From Pyxidicoccus sp. MSG2 (GTDB lineage Bacteria > Myxococcota > Myxococcia > Myxococcales > Myxococcaceae): 64,000 bases of DNA. A model generated the notes under the pieces. The model was not told the DNA's origin. It searched no databases and saw only the letters and a list, made by a program, of their open reading frames with translations. Positions 1 through 8,640 of the stretch are shown one piece after another (within the stretch, counting starts at the first letter, position 1; the number at the start of each line of letters is the position of its first letter). The DNA lies in the NCBI RefSeq assembly GCF_026626705.1, contig NZ_JAPNKC010000001.1, forward strand, positions 6,466,001 through 6,530,000. The letters run 5' to 3'. Both the position numbers and the translations under genes were made by a program.

Positions 1-183
1 CAGGCAGGCCGAATACACGACGAACAGCCCCATCGCCGGAAGGGGCGGCGCCCGACTCAGCTGCACGCCGCCGCTCCTCACCTGCAGGTAGCTCACCGCC
101 AGGTAGGCAATCGCCATCGTCGGATACAGGCACTGCAGCATCAACAGCGTTCGCGGCTTGATGGGCCACCTCGTTTCCGCCAA
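1..183 (-). CDS. N-terminal part of a small membrane protein (runs off the left edge)
   Basis: The minus strand reads openly from a TTG at 183 to the window edge and gives about 60 residues. After a short basic N-terminus (AETRWPIKPR) comes a hydrophobic stretch (LLMLQCLYPTMAIAYLAVSY), then a polar loop and the start of a second hydrophobic segment. This is the layout of a small integral membrane protein. An in-frame stop lies about six codons upstream of the TTG, so the start must be close to it, although no clear ribosome binding site is visible. I do not recognise the family, and the C-terminus is missing. Confidence 0.4.
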   Translation of the reverse strand, partial: MAETRWPIKPRTLLMLQCLYPTMAIAYLAVSYLQVRSGGVQLSRAPPLPAMGLFVVYSACL

Positions 184-346
184 TCGTATCCTGGTCGGTC
201 ACCCTGACGGACACCCACTGCGTCGTCCGGGGAAATGGCCGCCAGCGCGAGCAGGCGCGCGTCCCACGGAAGCCCCGCCACACGGTGAGTCTCCCGCCAA
301 CGGAGCCGTACCTCCGCGCGTGACGTATCGCTGACGGCCCTCTCGG

Positions 347-1009
347 TCATGGAGTGGCCCCCAACAACGGCGTCATGTCCGGATCCGCCTTCTGCATCGC
401 GCGCTGATATGCGGGGCGCGCGCCAATCCGCTGCAGATAGGCCAGGATGTTCGGCCACGGCGAGAGGTTGTACGGCTTGAACAGCCGCATGGTGGTCAGC
501 GAGAACACCATCATGATGTCCGCCGCCGTCAGCTCCGGACCCGCGAGATAGAGCGCCTCACCCAGACGCTTCTCCACTGTGGAGAAGACCTGGTTGAACC
601 GCTCCTTCGCCGCCTGCAGCGGCGCGTTCTCCTCGGACGGATCGACGCGCTCCAGATACCTCACCTGCAAGACGACCGGCTGCAAGGTCCCGTTGGCGAA
701 GTGGAACCAGTAGAGATAGTCGGCGAATCCGGGCTGGCCGCGCTTCACGGCGAGCCGTCCGTTGCCATGGGTCTCAATCAGATATTCGGAAATTGCCCCG
801 GATTCGCCGAGCACCAGTTGCCCATCGGTGATGATGGGCGCCGTCCCCATCGGGTGCAGCGCCTTGTATTCCGGCGGCGCCAGCTTGTTGTCCTTTCGGC
901 GCGCATACCGCTTCAGCTCATATTCGAGCTCCAGCTCCTCGCAAAGCCAGACAATCCGCTCCGATTGGGAGCGCCCGAGGTGATGCACGGTCAGCATGTT
1001 GTTCGTCAT
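347..1009 (-). CDS. Glutathione S-transferase family protein
   Basis: This is a soluble two-domain glutathione S-transferase of about 220 residues. The N-terminal thioredoxin-like domain reads MLTVHHLGRSQSERIVWLCE, followed by the cis-proline region MGTAPII and the glutathione gamma-Glu contact motif LGESGAI. The C-terminal helical domain contains the usual N-capping region TAADIMM. Such enzymes conjugate glutathione to electrophiles or reduce peroxides; the substrate cannot be told from sequence. ATG 1009 was chosen because the family normally starts a few residues before the HHLG strand; ATG 1030 and ATG 997 are possible. It diverges from the AraC gene at 1116 with about 106 bp between them, so the AraC protein is the likely regulator. 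A truncated second copy lies at 7998-8115. Confidence 0.88.
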   Translation of the reverse strand: MTNNMLTVHHLGRSQSERIVWLCEELELEYELKRYARRKDNKLAPPEYKALHPMGTAPIITDGQLVLGESGAISEYLIETHGNGRLAVKRGQPGFADYLYWFHFANGTLQPVVLQVRYLERVDPSEENAPLQAAKERFNQVFSTVEKRLGEALYLAGPELTAADIMMVFSLTTMRLFKPYNLSPWPNILAYLQRIGARPAYQRAMQKADPDMTPLLGATP

Positions 1010-1115
1010 GAGCTCAATGTACGGCTGCATGTCGCGGGATGCTTGCCTGTACCTCTCTGCTTCTTGCTCGATCCTCTCGCCGGAGACACGAGCGAGAGGG
1101 TGCTACGCTCGCCGC

Positions 1116-1982
1116 ATGAACCTCGCGGATCTCGCCGAGCTCGCTGCGCGCCAGCTCCCTCGCCCGAATGGCCGCGAGAGCCAGTACGTGCGACCGCTGA
1201 AGAACCTCGGCATCCTCCGGCACCACCAGCCGACATCGTTCGAAGCCGCCATCTACGAGCCGGTCATCATCCTCGTCCTCCAGGGACGAAAAGAAACGGT
1301 ACTGGGCGCCGATTCGTTTCCGATGGGCGTTGGCGAGTGTCTGCTCGTCAGTCACGACCTTCCGGTCATCGCACGCGTCACGAAAGCCCCATACCTCGCG
1401 CTGCTCTTCGATGTGGAGCTGGACACGCTGCGCGACCTTTACGAGGCAATGGCCGAGTCGCTTCCCTCCGCCGCGCAGCCGCGCTCGCTCTCGGTCCAAC
1501 CCTGCGATGCCAGGCTCGTCGACGCGCTCCATCGCTATCTCGCACTCGCGGATGCGCGGATGGATGCAGCGGTGCTGGGTCCGCTCGTCTCGCGCGAGCT
1601 CCACTACCGGCTCGCGACGGCGCCGTTTGGCGGCATGCTGCGCGACCTGCTCCGCCATGACAGCCACGCCAGCGCAATCACGCGAGCAATCGCACAGCTG
1701 CGGCGTGACTTTCGAGCGCCCGTAGAGATTCCCAGGCTCGCGCGCAGCGTCGGGATGAGCGCGTCTTCGTTCCACAAGCACTTCAAGGCGATCACGGCGT
1801 CATCACCGCTTCAGTATCGAAAGGGACTGCAACTGCTCGAGGCCCGCCGCCTGTTGCGCGCCGGAACGCTCACGGTTTCCGCGGCGGCATTCGACGTCGG
1901 CTACGAGAGCGCCGCACAGTTCAGCCGGGATTACACGCGCAAGTTCGGCGCATCGCCGAAACACGACCTCCCAGCAGGTTGA
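1116..1982 (+). CDS. AraC family transcriptional regulator
   Basis: The 288-residue protein has an N-terminal cupin-like effector domain of the AraC_N type (YEPVIILVLQGRKETVLG, then a SHDLPV strand near residue 85). At the C-terminus are two helix-turn-helix motifs: IPRLARSVGMSASSFHKHFK and a second ending in AAAFDVGYESAAQFSRDYTR. It fits regulators that sit divergently beside oxidoreductase or GST genes and respond to small organic effectors. ATG 1116 fits the start of the family; upstream in-frame ATGs (from 996) would add an unlikely 40 residues that overlap the GST gene. Its neighbour on the left is the divergent GST, the probable target. A deleted pseudo-copy is at 8117-8482. Confidence 0.88.
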   Translation: MNLADLAELAARQLPRPNGRESQYVRPLKNLGILRHHQPTSFEAAIYEPVIILVLQGRKETVLGADSFPMGVGECLLVSHDLPVIARVTKAPYLALLFDVELDTLRDLYEAMAESLPSAAQPRSLSVQPCDARLVDALHRYLALADARMDAAVLGPLVSRELHYRLATAPFGGMLRDLLRHDSHASAITRAIAQLRRDFRAPVEIPRLARSVGMSASSFHKHFKAITASSPLQYRKGLQLLEARRLLRAGTLTVSAAAFDVGYESAAQFSRDYTRKFGASPKHDLPAG

Positions 1983-2075
1983 GCGCTGTTCCGGACCGTT
2001 CAGCAGGTCGTGCTCGAGACTCACGGCCCCTCTCGGCCCCGTAGGGGCGCTTGCGACGCCCGACCGCGCGCCGAC

Positions 2076-2525
2076 CTAGAGCCAGCGACGCACGCGTCGG
2101 GCGTACGCCGACCACGCCTCGCCATGCGTGCGCGCCAGCCAGGGTTCCTCGCCGAACACCACGCGCAGGTGGAACGCGAGCGCCACCGCGAGCGCGTACA
2201 GGAGCAGTCCTCGCGACGCGAACGCCATCGCCCAGCCGAGCAGGACCAGCAGCACCGACACGTACATCGGATTGCGGCTGTAGCGATACAGCCCGACCAC
2301 CACCAGTTCGCGCGGCGGCGCCCAAGGCGCCAGCGTGCCCTTGCCCGAGGCGTAGAAGTCGCGCACGCACCACAGCAGGCCTGCCGTGCCGAGTGCCGTC
2401 GCCAGCAGTCCCAGCGGTTGCCGCAGCGGCAGTTGCGCCCGCCATACCCACAACGCCGGCACCAGGAACGCCACCGTGCCCGGCAATGCGAGGAAGGCGA
2501 CCAGGGCGCGCGCGAACAGGCTCAC
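2076..2525 (-). CDS. Isoprenylcysteine carboxyl methyltransferase-like (PEMT/ICMT-type) membrane protein
   Basis: About 149 residues with four hydrophobic segments and the signature of small membrane methyltransferases: LYRYSRNPMYVSVLLVLLGW followed by a C-terminal FGEEPWLARTHGEAWSAY. The RNPMY motif and the EEPWL...Y.....RW tail form the SAM and substrate site in the ICMT/PEMT superfamily. The bacterial members methylate lipids or unknown acceptors in the inner membrane. I prefer GTG 2525 (VSLFARAL) because the preceding residues from ATG 2594 are arginine-rich and unlike the family. It converges on the AraC gene and is separated by about 100 bp from the lipoprotein gene upstream on the same strand. 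Confidence 0.75.
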   Translation of the reverse strand: MSLFARALVAFLALPGTVAFLVPALWVWRAQLPLRQPLGLLATALGTAGLLWCVRDFYASGKGTLAPWAPPRELVVVGLYRYSRNPMYVSVLLVLLGWAMAFASRGLLLYALAVALAFHLRVVFGEEPWLARTHGEAWSAYARRVRRWL

Positions 2526-2631
2526 GTCCGGCCGCCGCGCATCAGCGCCATGTCGTCGAGACCCAGCACGCGTACGTCGGCGGAGGACATGCACGATTCT
2601 CCAGAGGTGAGCGGCGCCTGTCGCGCGCGGC

Positions 2632-3891
2632 TCAGCGAAGGGTCACCTCTTCAATCCGGACGAAGGCGAGCCCCTCGGGGCCGCTGACAACCTCCCAGAT
2701 TTCGTAGGTGATGCGGGTGACGTCGCCGTGGGCGTCGAAGTCGATGCCACCGCTGGCGCCCTCGAAGTCCAGATCGCCGCCAACGTTGCGGGCGGCTTTC
2801 AGGAACTCTTCGGTGCCGACGCCCACGGAGACCGGGGCCGAGGAGTCGGGCCTGGACACTTCGCGCAGGTGGGCGCGCACGGCCTCGTGGGTGTTCTCGC
2901 CCCCCTGCAGCAGGGCGAGCGCGATGAGGTACACGGTGTCATAGACGGGGAGCAGGGACCGCTGCGGTTCCTCCCCCAGGACGCTCCGGTAGGCCATGTC
3001 GTGGGCAAGCGTGCTGGGGTTGTCCCGTGGAGCGGTGGGCAGGGTACCTCGCATGCCGGTGATGATTTCGGGCGGTGCATTCCCCAGGAGCGCGTTGTCC
3101 CGACTGGCGTCGCCACCGTACAGCGCGGGCCGGGGCATGGGGTTGCGCTCGAGCAGGGCCGTGGAGATGCCCGCCGTTTCGAAGGCACTCGCAATGAGGA
3201 CGATGGCGGGCGGGTCGCCCTGGGCAAACGCCGCGGCGACCTCGCCTCCGAAGTCGGTCGTCTTCGCCTCGGGGAAGGATACCTGGGCCAACACCCGTCC
3301 TCCTGCCTGCTCGAAGGCGGCTCGCAGTGTCCGCGCCAGGCCCACACCATAGGGAGTGTTGGTGTGAAGGATGCTCACGGTGTCGATGCCATCCCGGTGA
3401 ATCCGGTCCGCCAGCACCCGACCCTGGAATTCGTCCGAGGGGAGCATGCGCCAGACGAAGTCATCGTCGTTCAGCTCGGAGATGGCCGCGGCGGTGGCGA
3501 ATGAGGAGATGATGGGAAGGCGCCGTGAGACCGCCAGGTCCGCCATCCCGAGCACATCCGAGCTGGTGGGCGGCCCCGCGACGGCGACCACTCCGAGGTC
3601 CGCCAACTCGTTGGCTGACGCTCGCGTGATGGCGGTGGGGTCAGGGTCTCCCCGCTCGGTGGCGGCCAGCAGCAGGTCCAGTTCCTGGCCATTCACGCCC
3701 CCGGCGGCGTTGATTTCCTGGAGGGCCAGGCGCGCTTCCTTCTCCGCGAAGAACCCATCGAAACCGCCCGGCCCGCCGAATGCCTGGAGCAGACCGAGGT
3801 GGACCCTGTTCGGGTCGGGAATCGGGGGCTCGGGAGACAACGAGGTGTCGCAGCCGAGCGCCAGGAGCAACGCGAACACTCCGAGCCGCAT
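2632..3891 (-). CDS. Substrate-binding lipoprotein, branched-chain amino acid ABC type (Peripla_BP_6)
   Basis: The 419-residue protein starts with a lipoprotein signal peptide ending at the lipobox LALGC (Cys 14). The mature part is a type I periplasmic binding fold: VHLGLLQAFGGPGG, NAAGGVNGQELDLL, VAVAGPPTSSDVLG and a central SILHTNTPYGVGLARTL are the characteristic strands of the leucine/isoleucine/valine-binding family. A good Shine-Dalgarno (GGGGGAG) precedes ATG 3891. It sits 24 bp downstream of the TonB receptor gene on the same strand, so the two form an operon. No ABC permease or ATPase is present, so it may be a surface or periplasmic ligand-binding partner of the receptor rather than part of a classical importer. 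The ligand is unknown. Confidence 0.85.
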   Translation of the reverse strand: MRLGVFALLLALGCDTSLSPEPPIPDPNRVHLGLLQAFGGPGGFDGFFAEKEARLALQEINAAGGVNGQELDLLLAATERGDPDPTAITRASANELADLGVVAVAGPPTSSDVLGMADLAVSRRLPIISSFATAAAISELNDDDFVWRMLPSDEFQGRVLADRIHRDGIDTVSILHTNTPYGVGLARTLRAAFEQAGGRVLAQVSFPEAKTTDFGGEVAAAFAQGDPPAIVLIASAFETAGISTALLERNPMPRPALYGGDASRDNALLGNAPPEIITGMRGTLPTAPRDNPSTLAHDMAYRSVLGEEPQRSLLPVYDTVYLIALALLQGGENTHEAVRAHLREVSRPDSSAPVSVGVGTEEFLKAARNVGGDLDFEGASGGIDFDAHGDVTRITYEIWEVVSGPEGLAFVRIEEVTLR

Positions 3892-3915
3892 GAAGACTCC
3901 CCCTTTCGCGCGCCG

Positions 3916-5979
3916 TTACAGCTCGTAGCTGTAGCGGAGCATGAGTTCACGTCCCCGCTTCGGCACGTCAATCCCCCCGAAGCCAGGCTCCGGGTCGTCG
4001 AGGTCGAGCAGGTTTCCCAGGCGAAGCTGCAGCGTGTGCCGCTCCCACGACTGGAGGTACGCGGCATCGAGCACGAGGTAGGCGGGCAGCTCGTAGGGGT
4101 GGAGCCGGTTCGCCTGGACGTTGGCGCTGGTGGCCAGGCGCGCGGAGGCATGGCGGAGCGCCGCGCTGAAGGTCCCCAGGACAGGCTCCCGGTATTGCCA
4201 GCGAAGCTGCGCCGTCACTCGCGGGTAGCGCTGCGTGGGCGTGGAGACCTCTCCCAGGAAGATGTCGGAGGTCTTCGTGTGGGTGTGCTGGTAGGCGTAG
4301 CTGCCGCTGAGGGTGTGCCGTCCGAGGAGCCACCGTCCCTCGGCCTCCAACCCGATTCCATCCTGGCGCCCGGTGTTCCTGGGCTGGAAGTTGGACCCGA
4401 AGGGAGTCACTTCCACCTTGTCACGCACGCGACCCAGGAAGCCGGCGAGGGAGAGGGCCAGCGTCGGCGAGGGCTGCCAGTGGACCTCGCCCTCCAGCAT
4501 CCGGGACGTCTCGGGGCGGAGCTCAGGGTTGCCCACGGCGTCGCCCGGAAACAGGGGCTGGGCGTAGAGCTCCAGCGCCGCCGGTGCCTTGAAGGCGGTT
4601 CCATAGAGCAGCTTGGCGGAGACGCGTTCGCTCGGCGTCCAGACGCCGCCGAGGCGGAAGTTGGTGGTGTCCCCGTAGAGGTTGTGCCGGTCATGGCGCG
4701 CGTTCGCCGTCAGGCTCAGCACATCCATCGGGTGGGACACGTACTGCACGTAGACGCCGACGTTGGTGAAGAGCTTGTGCCCCGCCTCGGGGCTGAGGCG
4801 CGTTTGCTGGCCGGTGTCGCGGTCGACGCGGAAGACCTCCAGCAGGTCCTCATCGTCACGCGTGTAGTCCGCGCCCAGGACGAGGGAGTCCTCCCGGAAC
4901 AGGCGGGCATGCCCTTCGAGCACCGCGTCCCACGCGTCGTAGCCGAAGCGCCGCCTGGGGTAGGACTCTTCCGAGCCGATGCTGAGCCGCTCCTTCCTGC
5001 TGGGGCCTCCCGTGGCCAGCGCGAGGCTGCCGACGAGCGCCAGTCGCTCGGTCATCTGCCAGCGCGTCCTGGCGCGGGCGTCGAACATGTGCAGTGCGAC
5101 CCGGTTCTCATGGGTGAGCGCCCCGAAGTCCAGGAACTCAGCCACCGTGTCGAGCTGGCCATAGCGCGCCAGCACCTCCGAGGAGACCGCTCCGACATCG
5201 AGGTGAAAGGTGGCCAGGGTGCTCAGGGGCCGGGTGATGGCGTCACGTGACTCCAGGTTGCGGGTCCTTTCGAACACTGGGAAGTCGGGTGACGAGGAAG
5301 GAAGCCGCCGCCCGTCATAGTCGCTGCGCTGCGCCGAGGCGCCCAGCGTGATGCCCCAGGCCTGACTGCCCGCGAGGACCTCCGCGGACACGCCACCCCC
5401 CAGGTCATCATTCAGCTGTGCGTGCGCGCCGGCCGACACCCCGTCGCGCCGCTGCCGGGTGATGATGTTCACCACGCCAAAGAAGGCGTTGGCGCCATAC
5501 ACGGCGGACGCCGGGCCGCGTACGACTTCGATGCGCTCCACCAGGTCGATGGGGAGCAACTCGGGCCCCAGGAGGTTCGTGGTGTCCGAGCGGAAGGAGA
5601 CGGGCTGCCCATCCACCATCACCTTGAGGTTCTTGCTGTAGCCGCGTTGTCCACCGGTGATGCCGCGGACGCCGCAGTCCGCGGCCAGGTAGTCGTGCGT
5701 GCAGTAGAGTCCGGGAACGAGCTGGAGCGCCTCGCCCACGGAGGTGAAGCCCCACTGGCGGATGTCCTCGCGCGTTACCACCGAGATGATGGCGGGGGCC
5801 TCGCGCACCCGGCGTGGCTCCTTGGTGGGAGTCACCACCGGCGTGGCCATGAGCTCTTCGAGGCTCCGCTCCGACAGCGGCTTTTCCTCCTGGGCGACGG
5901 CCGGTGCGGCCTTCGAGAGGAGGGCCACCACCGCGAGCCTCGGCAGCATGGAGCGGGGTACGCGCACGGCACGAAGCAT
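3916..5979 (-). CDS. TonB-dependent outer-membrane receptor
   Basis: The 687-residue protein has a signal peptide ending near APAVAQ and a SLEELMATPVVT segment common in receptors of this type. The plug domain contains REDIRQWGFTSVGEALQLVP, VMVDGQPV, LVERIEVVRGPASAVYGANA and FFGVVNIITRQ. The remainder is a long beta-barrel ending in an aromatic-rich strand (GRELMLRYSYEL). It should import a ligand across the outer membrane using TonB energy. The gene is first in a two-gene operon with the binding lipoprotein at 2632. ATG 5979 gives a basic n-region; ATG 5949 would also leave a usable signal. No operator could be recognised upstream, and the ligand is not predictable. Confidence 0.93.
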   Translation of the reverse strand: MLRAVRVPRSMLPRLAVVALLSKAAPAVAQEEKPLSERSLEELMATPVVTPTKEPRRVREAPAIISVVTREDIRQWGFTSVGEALQLVPGLYCTHDYLAADCGVRGITGGQRGYSKNLKVMVDGQPVSFRSDTTNLLGPELLPIDLVERIEVVRGPASAVYGANAFFGVVNIITRQRRDGVSAGAHAQLNDDLGGGVSAEVLAGSQAWGITLGASAQRSDYDGRRLPSSSPDFPVFERTRNLESRDAITRPLSTLATFHLDVGAVSSEVLARYGQLDTVAEFLDFGALTHENRVALHMFDARARTRWQMTERLALVGSLALATGGPSRKERLSIGSEESYPRRRFGYDAWDAVLEGHARLFREDSLVLGADYTRDDEDLLEVFRVDRDTGQQTRLSPEAGHKLFTNVGVYVQYVSHPMDVLSLTANARHDRHNLYGDTTNFRLGGVWTPSERVSAKLLYGTAFKAPAALELYAQPLFPGDAVGNPELRPETSRMLEGEVHWQPSPTLALSLAGFLGRVRDKVEVTPFGSNFQPRNTGRQDGIGLEAEGRWLLGRHTLSGSYAYQHTHTKTSDIFLGEVSTPTQRYPRVTAQLRWQYREPVLGTFSAALRHASARLATSANVQANRLHPYELPAYLVLDAAYLQSWERHTLQLRLGNLLDLDDPEPGFGGIDVPKRGRELMLRYSYEL

Positions 5980-6060
5980 GTACCGTTCTGCGTCTACGGC
6001 AATCCAGGTGTTCCGGCGCGATGCACCATTTGACGTCGGGCCACGCCACTGTTGAGCAAT

Positions 6061-6213
6061 GTGAAGCAGTTCCTCTGCCGTACAGCTGCGTTCGCGGCGC
6101 AGAGGGTGAAGAGGATGGTGGGCCTGGGCGCGGTGAGCGCCGTGGCACTGGCAGGCCAGGTGGGAGTTTCCCAGCCGACGTTGAACAGGGCCCCATTCCG
6201 CCTGGAATCATGA
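6061..6213 (+). pseudogene. Stub of an exported protein gene cut off by an IS91-like remnant
   Basis: A GTG-initiated frame of 50 codons encodes a basic start, a hydrophobic segment (MVGLGAVSAVALAGQVGV) and a few mature-like residues. It stops at 6211-6213, just before the transposase remnant begins near 6225. It looks like the signal-peptide end of a secreted protein whose body is lost. There is no clear ribosome binding site, so it is probably not expressed. Confidence 0.3.
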
Positions 6214-6224
6214 CCTGGTTGGGC

Positions 6225-6374
6225 TGTGGCCCAGCCGGTGGCGCTGAAACCGAGGTGTCGGGGGGCCTGTGCCCTTCTGTGCGGCCACTCCCGTTGGGGC
6301 CTTTGAGCACCGCCAGTACCCTCCGGCGCCCGCCGCAGCCAGGACAGGTGAAGACGTCGAAGTCGAAAAATCTC
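6225..6374 (-). mobile_element. IS91-type transposase 3'-end remnant, copy a
   Basis: Reading on the minus strand gives a frame with FDVFTCPGCGGRRRVLAVLK, the zinc-ribbon-like C-terminal motif of IS91/IS801-type transposases. This copy lacks the outermost 130 or so bases seen in copies b, c and h. It has the same roughly 80 bp internal deletion as copy c (the join reads GTTGGGGCCTTTGAGCACC). Its inner edge, GAAGTCGAAA, is the same as that of copy d. Confidence 0.8.
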
Positions 6375-6716
6375 CAGCCGGTCAAAGGATTGGCTCCCGA
6401 CTTGGGGGAGTGAGCGGGAACGGAGCCCGGGGGAACGGAGCGAGTGTTCAGTCGACGGAGAGCGCAATCGCACTCGTACCAGGGACTCGGGGTGGTTCGC
6501 GTCTTCGTGACGGTGACCGTCTACCTGGTGCTGCCTCCGAAGCCGCCCCATTCCCCGTCCCCATACCTTGAACGTGAACCTCCACGGGAACCCAGTACGT
6601 AAGCGATTGCGTTGTCCCTCCACGCGACACACGGACACGGTTTCCTCCACCCGAGCTTGTGACGGACGCTGTCAGAATTCTTGCACCGGAAACGATTAGA
6701 GCTACAGGAGGCAGCC
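6375..6716. other. Non-coding stretch before the toxin-like gene
   Basis: There is no credible gene here. Bases 6375-6660 are GC-rich with no family-like frame on either strand. The last 50 bases are less GC-rich and include the ribosome binding site (ACAGGAGG) used by the gene at 6717, so the promoter of that gene should lie here. No -35/-10 pair could be assigned confidently. Confidence 0.4.
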
Positions 6717-7625
6717 ATGAATAGAATGAACAAGTGGACGACTCTCTCGATGTACGGAGCAATGGCGGTGATGCTCGCGGTGGCCACCGCAGCCCAGGCC
6801 GGCCCCGTGGATGACCTGACCAGCCGGAAGAGCGACTGGGACAGCACGCGCCGGAAGATGGAGGATGTCACCAACCGGGTCGAGGCGTACATCCAGCGCT
6901 CCAGGAAGCTCCGCGAGATGGACAAGAACGAGCTCGCCGAGCTCATCACACAAATCTGCCGGCTCGACGTCGAGCCCAACGAGGATGAGGCCAACCGGCT
7001 GGCACAGTCGCTTCGCGACAAGGTTCAAGAAAACGTCAAGCGTGAATACGACAGCGTCAACTCGGAGGCCGACAAGCTCGAGGACGACGCCGAGCGGCTG
7101 TTGAATGACGCCAAGGCGCTGCTTAACAACGTCAAGTCCCTGACCTCGACCGACGAGGTCAAGGACGAGTCGAACAAGCTCGTCAGCGAGCTCTCCAACG
7201 CCATCGACCGTTACACCGAGCGCGCCTGGCAGCGCCTGAACGACGACTACAAGACGCTCGACAACGTGAAGAACGGCGTCATGAACGGCTCGAACAACCC
7301 GAAGGTTCGCGCGGCGATGGAGTACGGGAAAGAGAAGCACCTGTACAATCAGCGCATCTGCGAAGAGAAGGAGCTCTCGCTCTCTTCCGGCCGGCCGGAC
7401 TGCGTCTCGTTTCAGAAGGACGCTTGCGTAGTCTGGGAGTTCAAGCCAGACACCTACAGCGAGTCCGACGCGAAGTCGCAGGCCGAGCGATACCTGTCCG
7501 ATGTGACCTACAAGTTCAAGGACGACCGTCGGGCCGTCGAGAACTGCAAGAAGAACTCAGATGGCCAGCCCATCTTCGAGGCCAGGGGAGTGACCTACCC
7601 CGCCTGTCGTTTGTCGTCGCTATGA
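6717..7625 (+). CDS. Secreted coiled-coil protein with a PD-(D/E)XK nuclease-like C-terminus (candidate toxin)
   Basis: The 302-residue protein has a clean Sec signal peptide (cleavage near AQA-GP, residue 28). A long charged helical region (about 35-185) has coiled-coil character, and a compact C-terminal domain follows. The C-terminal domain holds GRPD (225-228), VVWEFKPDT (E241, K243) and SQAERYL (Q255). That order, D, then ExK, then QxxxYL, is the active-site layout of restriction-endonuclease-fold toxins (Tox-REase type) in the PD-(D/E)XK superfamily. Six cysteines in the C-terminal half suggest a disulfide-stabilised exported form. ATG 6717 follows a strong ACAGGAGG site. No immunity gene is evident downstream: the next 300 bases hold only a ParE-like remnant on the other strand. 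The assignment rests on motif reading alone; a non-catalytic structural protein remains possible. Confidence 0.6.
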   Translation: MNRMNKWTTLSMYGAMAVMLAVATAAQAGPVDDLTSRKSDWDSTRRKMEDVTNRVEAYIQRSRKLREMDKNELAELITQICRLDVEPNEDEANRLAQSLRDKVQENVKREYDSVNSEADKLEDDAERLLNDAKALLNNVKSLTSTDEVKDESNKLVSELSNAIDRYTERAWQRLNDDYKTLDNVKNGVMNGSNNPKVRAAMEYGKEKHLYNQRICEEKELSLSSGRPDCVSFQKDACVVWEFKPDTYSESDAKSQAERYLSDVTYKFKDDRRAVENCKKNSDGQPIFEARGVTYPACRLSSL

Positions 7626-7663
7626 CGAAGCTGAGGCGTCCAAGCGCACGCTCCGAAGACCCA

Positions 7664-7790
7664 TCACTGATAGTCGTCCTCGCGCTGATGCCTCACCGCG
7701 AGAACCAGGATGTGATCGTCGGCGATCTCGAAGGCTCCCTCAAGCAGGGTCTGTCCCGGCTTCGGGCGGGCCTCGCGTCCCAGGCCGCCG
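7664..7790 (-). pseudogene. C-terminal remnant of a RelE/ParE-type toxin gene
   Basis: The minus strand encodes about 40 residues ending in IADDHILVLAVRHQREDDYQ and a stop. This resembles the last two strands of the RelE/ParE toxin fold, where DxxxVLAVRHxRE is common. The N-terminal half is absent and no antitoxin frame is seen, so this is a decayed fragment. Confidence 0.4.
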
Positions 7791-7997
7791 AAGTGCGCTC
7801 GCGGCGCACGCTTCTGGCGTGGGCTGAGCGCGAAGGACGTCCTGCCGGGTGGCGCGGCTTTCTCAGCCGTCCGCGTACCGCGTACCGCGTCGCGCGGGGC
7901 CGTGAGGAGCGCGTCCCACGGGAGCCCCCCACACGGTGAGTCTCCCGCCAACGGAGCCGCACCTCCGCGCGTGACGTATCGCTGACGGCCCTCCCGG

Positions 7998-8115
7998 TCA
8001 TGGAGTGGCCCCCAACAACGGCGGCATGTCCGGATCCGCCTTCTGCATCGCGCGCTGATACGCGGGGCGCGCGCCAATCCGCTGCAGATAGGCCAGGATG
8101 TTCGGCCACGGCGAG
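7998..8115 (-). pseudogene. C-terminal fragment of a duplicated glutathione S-transferase gene
   Basis: Only the last 39 or so codons of the GST at 347 remain (ending PPLLGATP with the same stop context). The rest is removed by the deletion that joins it to the AraC fragment. Confidence 0.85.
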
Positions 8116-8116
8116 A

Positions 8117-8482
8117 ATCGCACGCGTCACGAAAGCCCCATACCTCGCGCTGCTCTTCGACGTGGAGCTGGACACGCTGCGCGACCTTTACGAGGCAATG
8201 GCCGAGTCGCTTCCCTCCGCCGCGCAGCCGCGCTCGCTCTCGGTCCAACCCTGCGACGCCAGGCTCGTCGACGCGCTCCATCTCAAGGCGATTACGGCGT
8301 CATCACCGCTTCAGTATCGAAAGGGACTGCAACTGCTCGAGGCCCGCCGCCTGTTGCGCGCCGGAACGCTCACGGTTTCCGCGGCGGCATTCGACGTCGG
8401 CTACGAGAGCGCCGCACAGTTCAGCCGGGATTACACGCGCAAGTTCGGCGCATCGCCGAAACACGACCTCCCAGCAGGTTGA
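8117..8482 (+). pseudogene. Internally deleted AraC regulator copy
   Basis: The frame matches the AraC gene at 1116 from RVTKAPYLALLFDVELD onward. It then skips 83 residues, including the first recognition helix and most of the linker, and resumes at KAITASSPLQY to the normal stop. The effector domain start and ATG are missing. It keeps one helix-turn-helix only, so it should be inactive even if translated from an upstream start. Confidence 0.88.
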
Positions 8483-8640
8483 GCGCTGTTCCGGACCGTT
8501 CAGCAGGTCGTGCTCGAGATTCACGGCCCCTCTCCGGTCGTTTTTGTATAGCCGACAGGCCCTTGGTGGGAGGGCGTCCTGGCACAGCTCGGACGCTCAT
8601 CGATGTGCTTTCGGCCCGTTCATCGTGCGCGATTCCGGAC

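Larger units (their letters stand above)
257..2034. repeat. Long direct repeat, full copy (GST/AraC locus)
   Basis: This is the full-length copy of a locus repeated at 7909-8534. Three blocks match with few substitutions: 257-464 with 7909-8115, 1368-1533 with 8117-8282, and 1783-2034 with 8283-8534. The other copy lacks 465-1367 and 1534-1782. The 249 bp loss is exactly 83 codons, so the AraC frame stays open across that join. Confidence 0.9.
7909..8534. repeat. Long direct repeat, deleted copy of the GST/AraC locus
   Basis: The sequence matches three separated blocks of 257-2034. The first join (464 to 1368) fuses the 3' end of the GST gene to the middle of the AraC gene. The second (1533 to 1783) is an exact 83-codon deletion. 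Scattered substitutions show that the copy is not recent. Confidence 0.9.

Noticed and set aside
7626..7905. A plus-strand protein (LALMPHRENQDVIVGDLEGS) downstream of the toxin-like gene as its immunity partner
   Set aside because: The plus frame has no good start and degenerates after 80 residues. The minus strand gives a better match, to a RelE/ParE C-terminus, so no immunity gene can be claimed.
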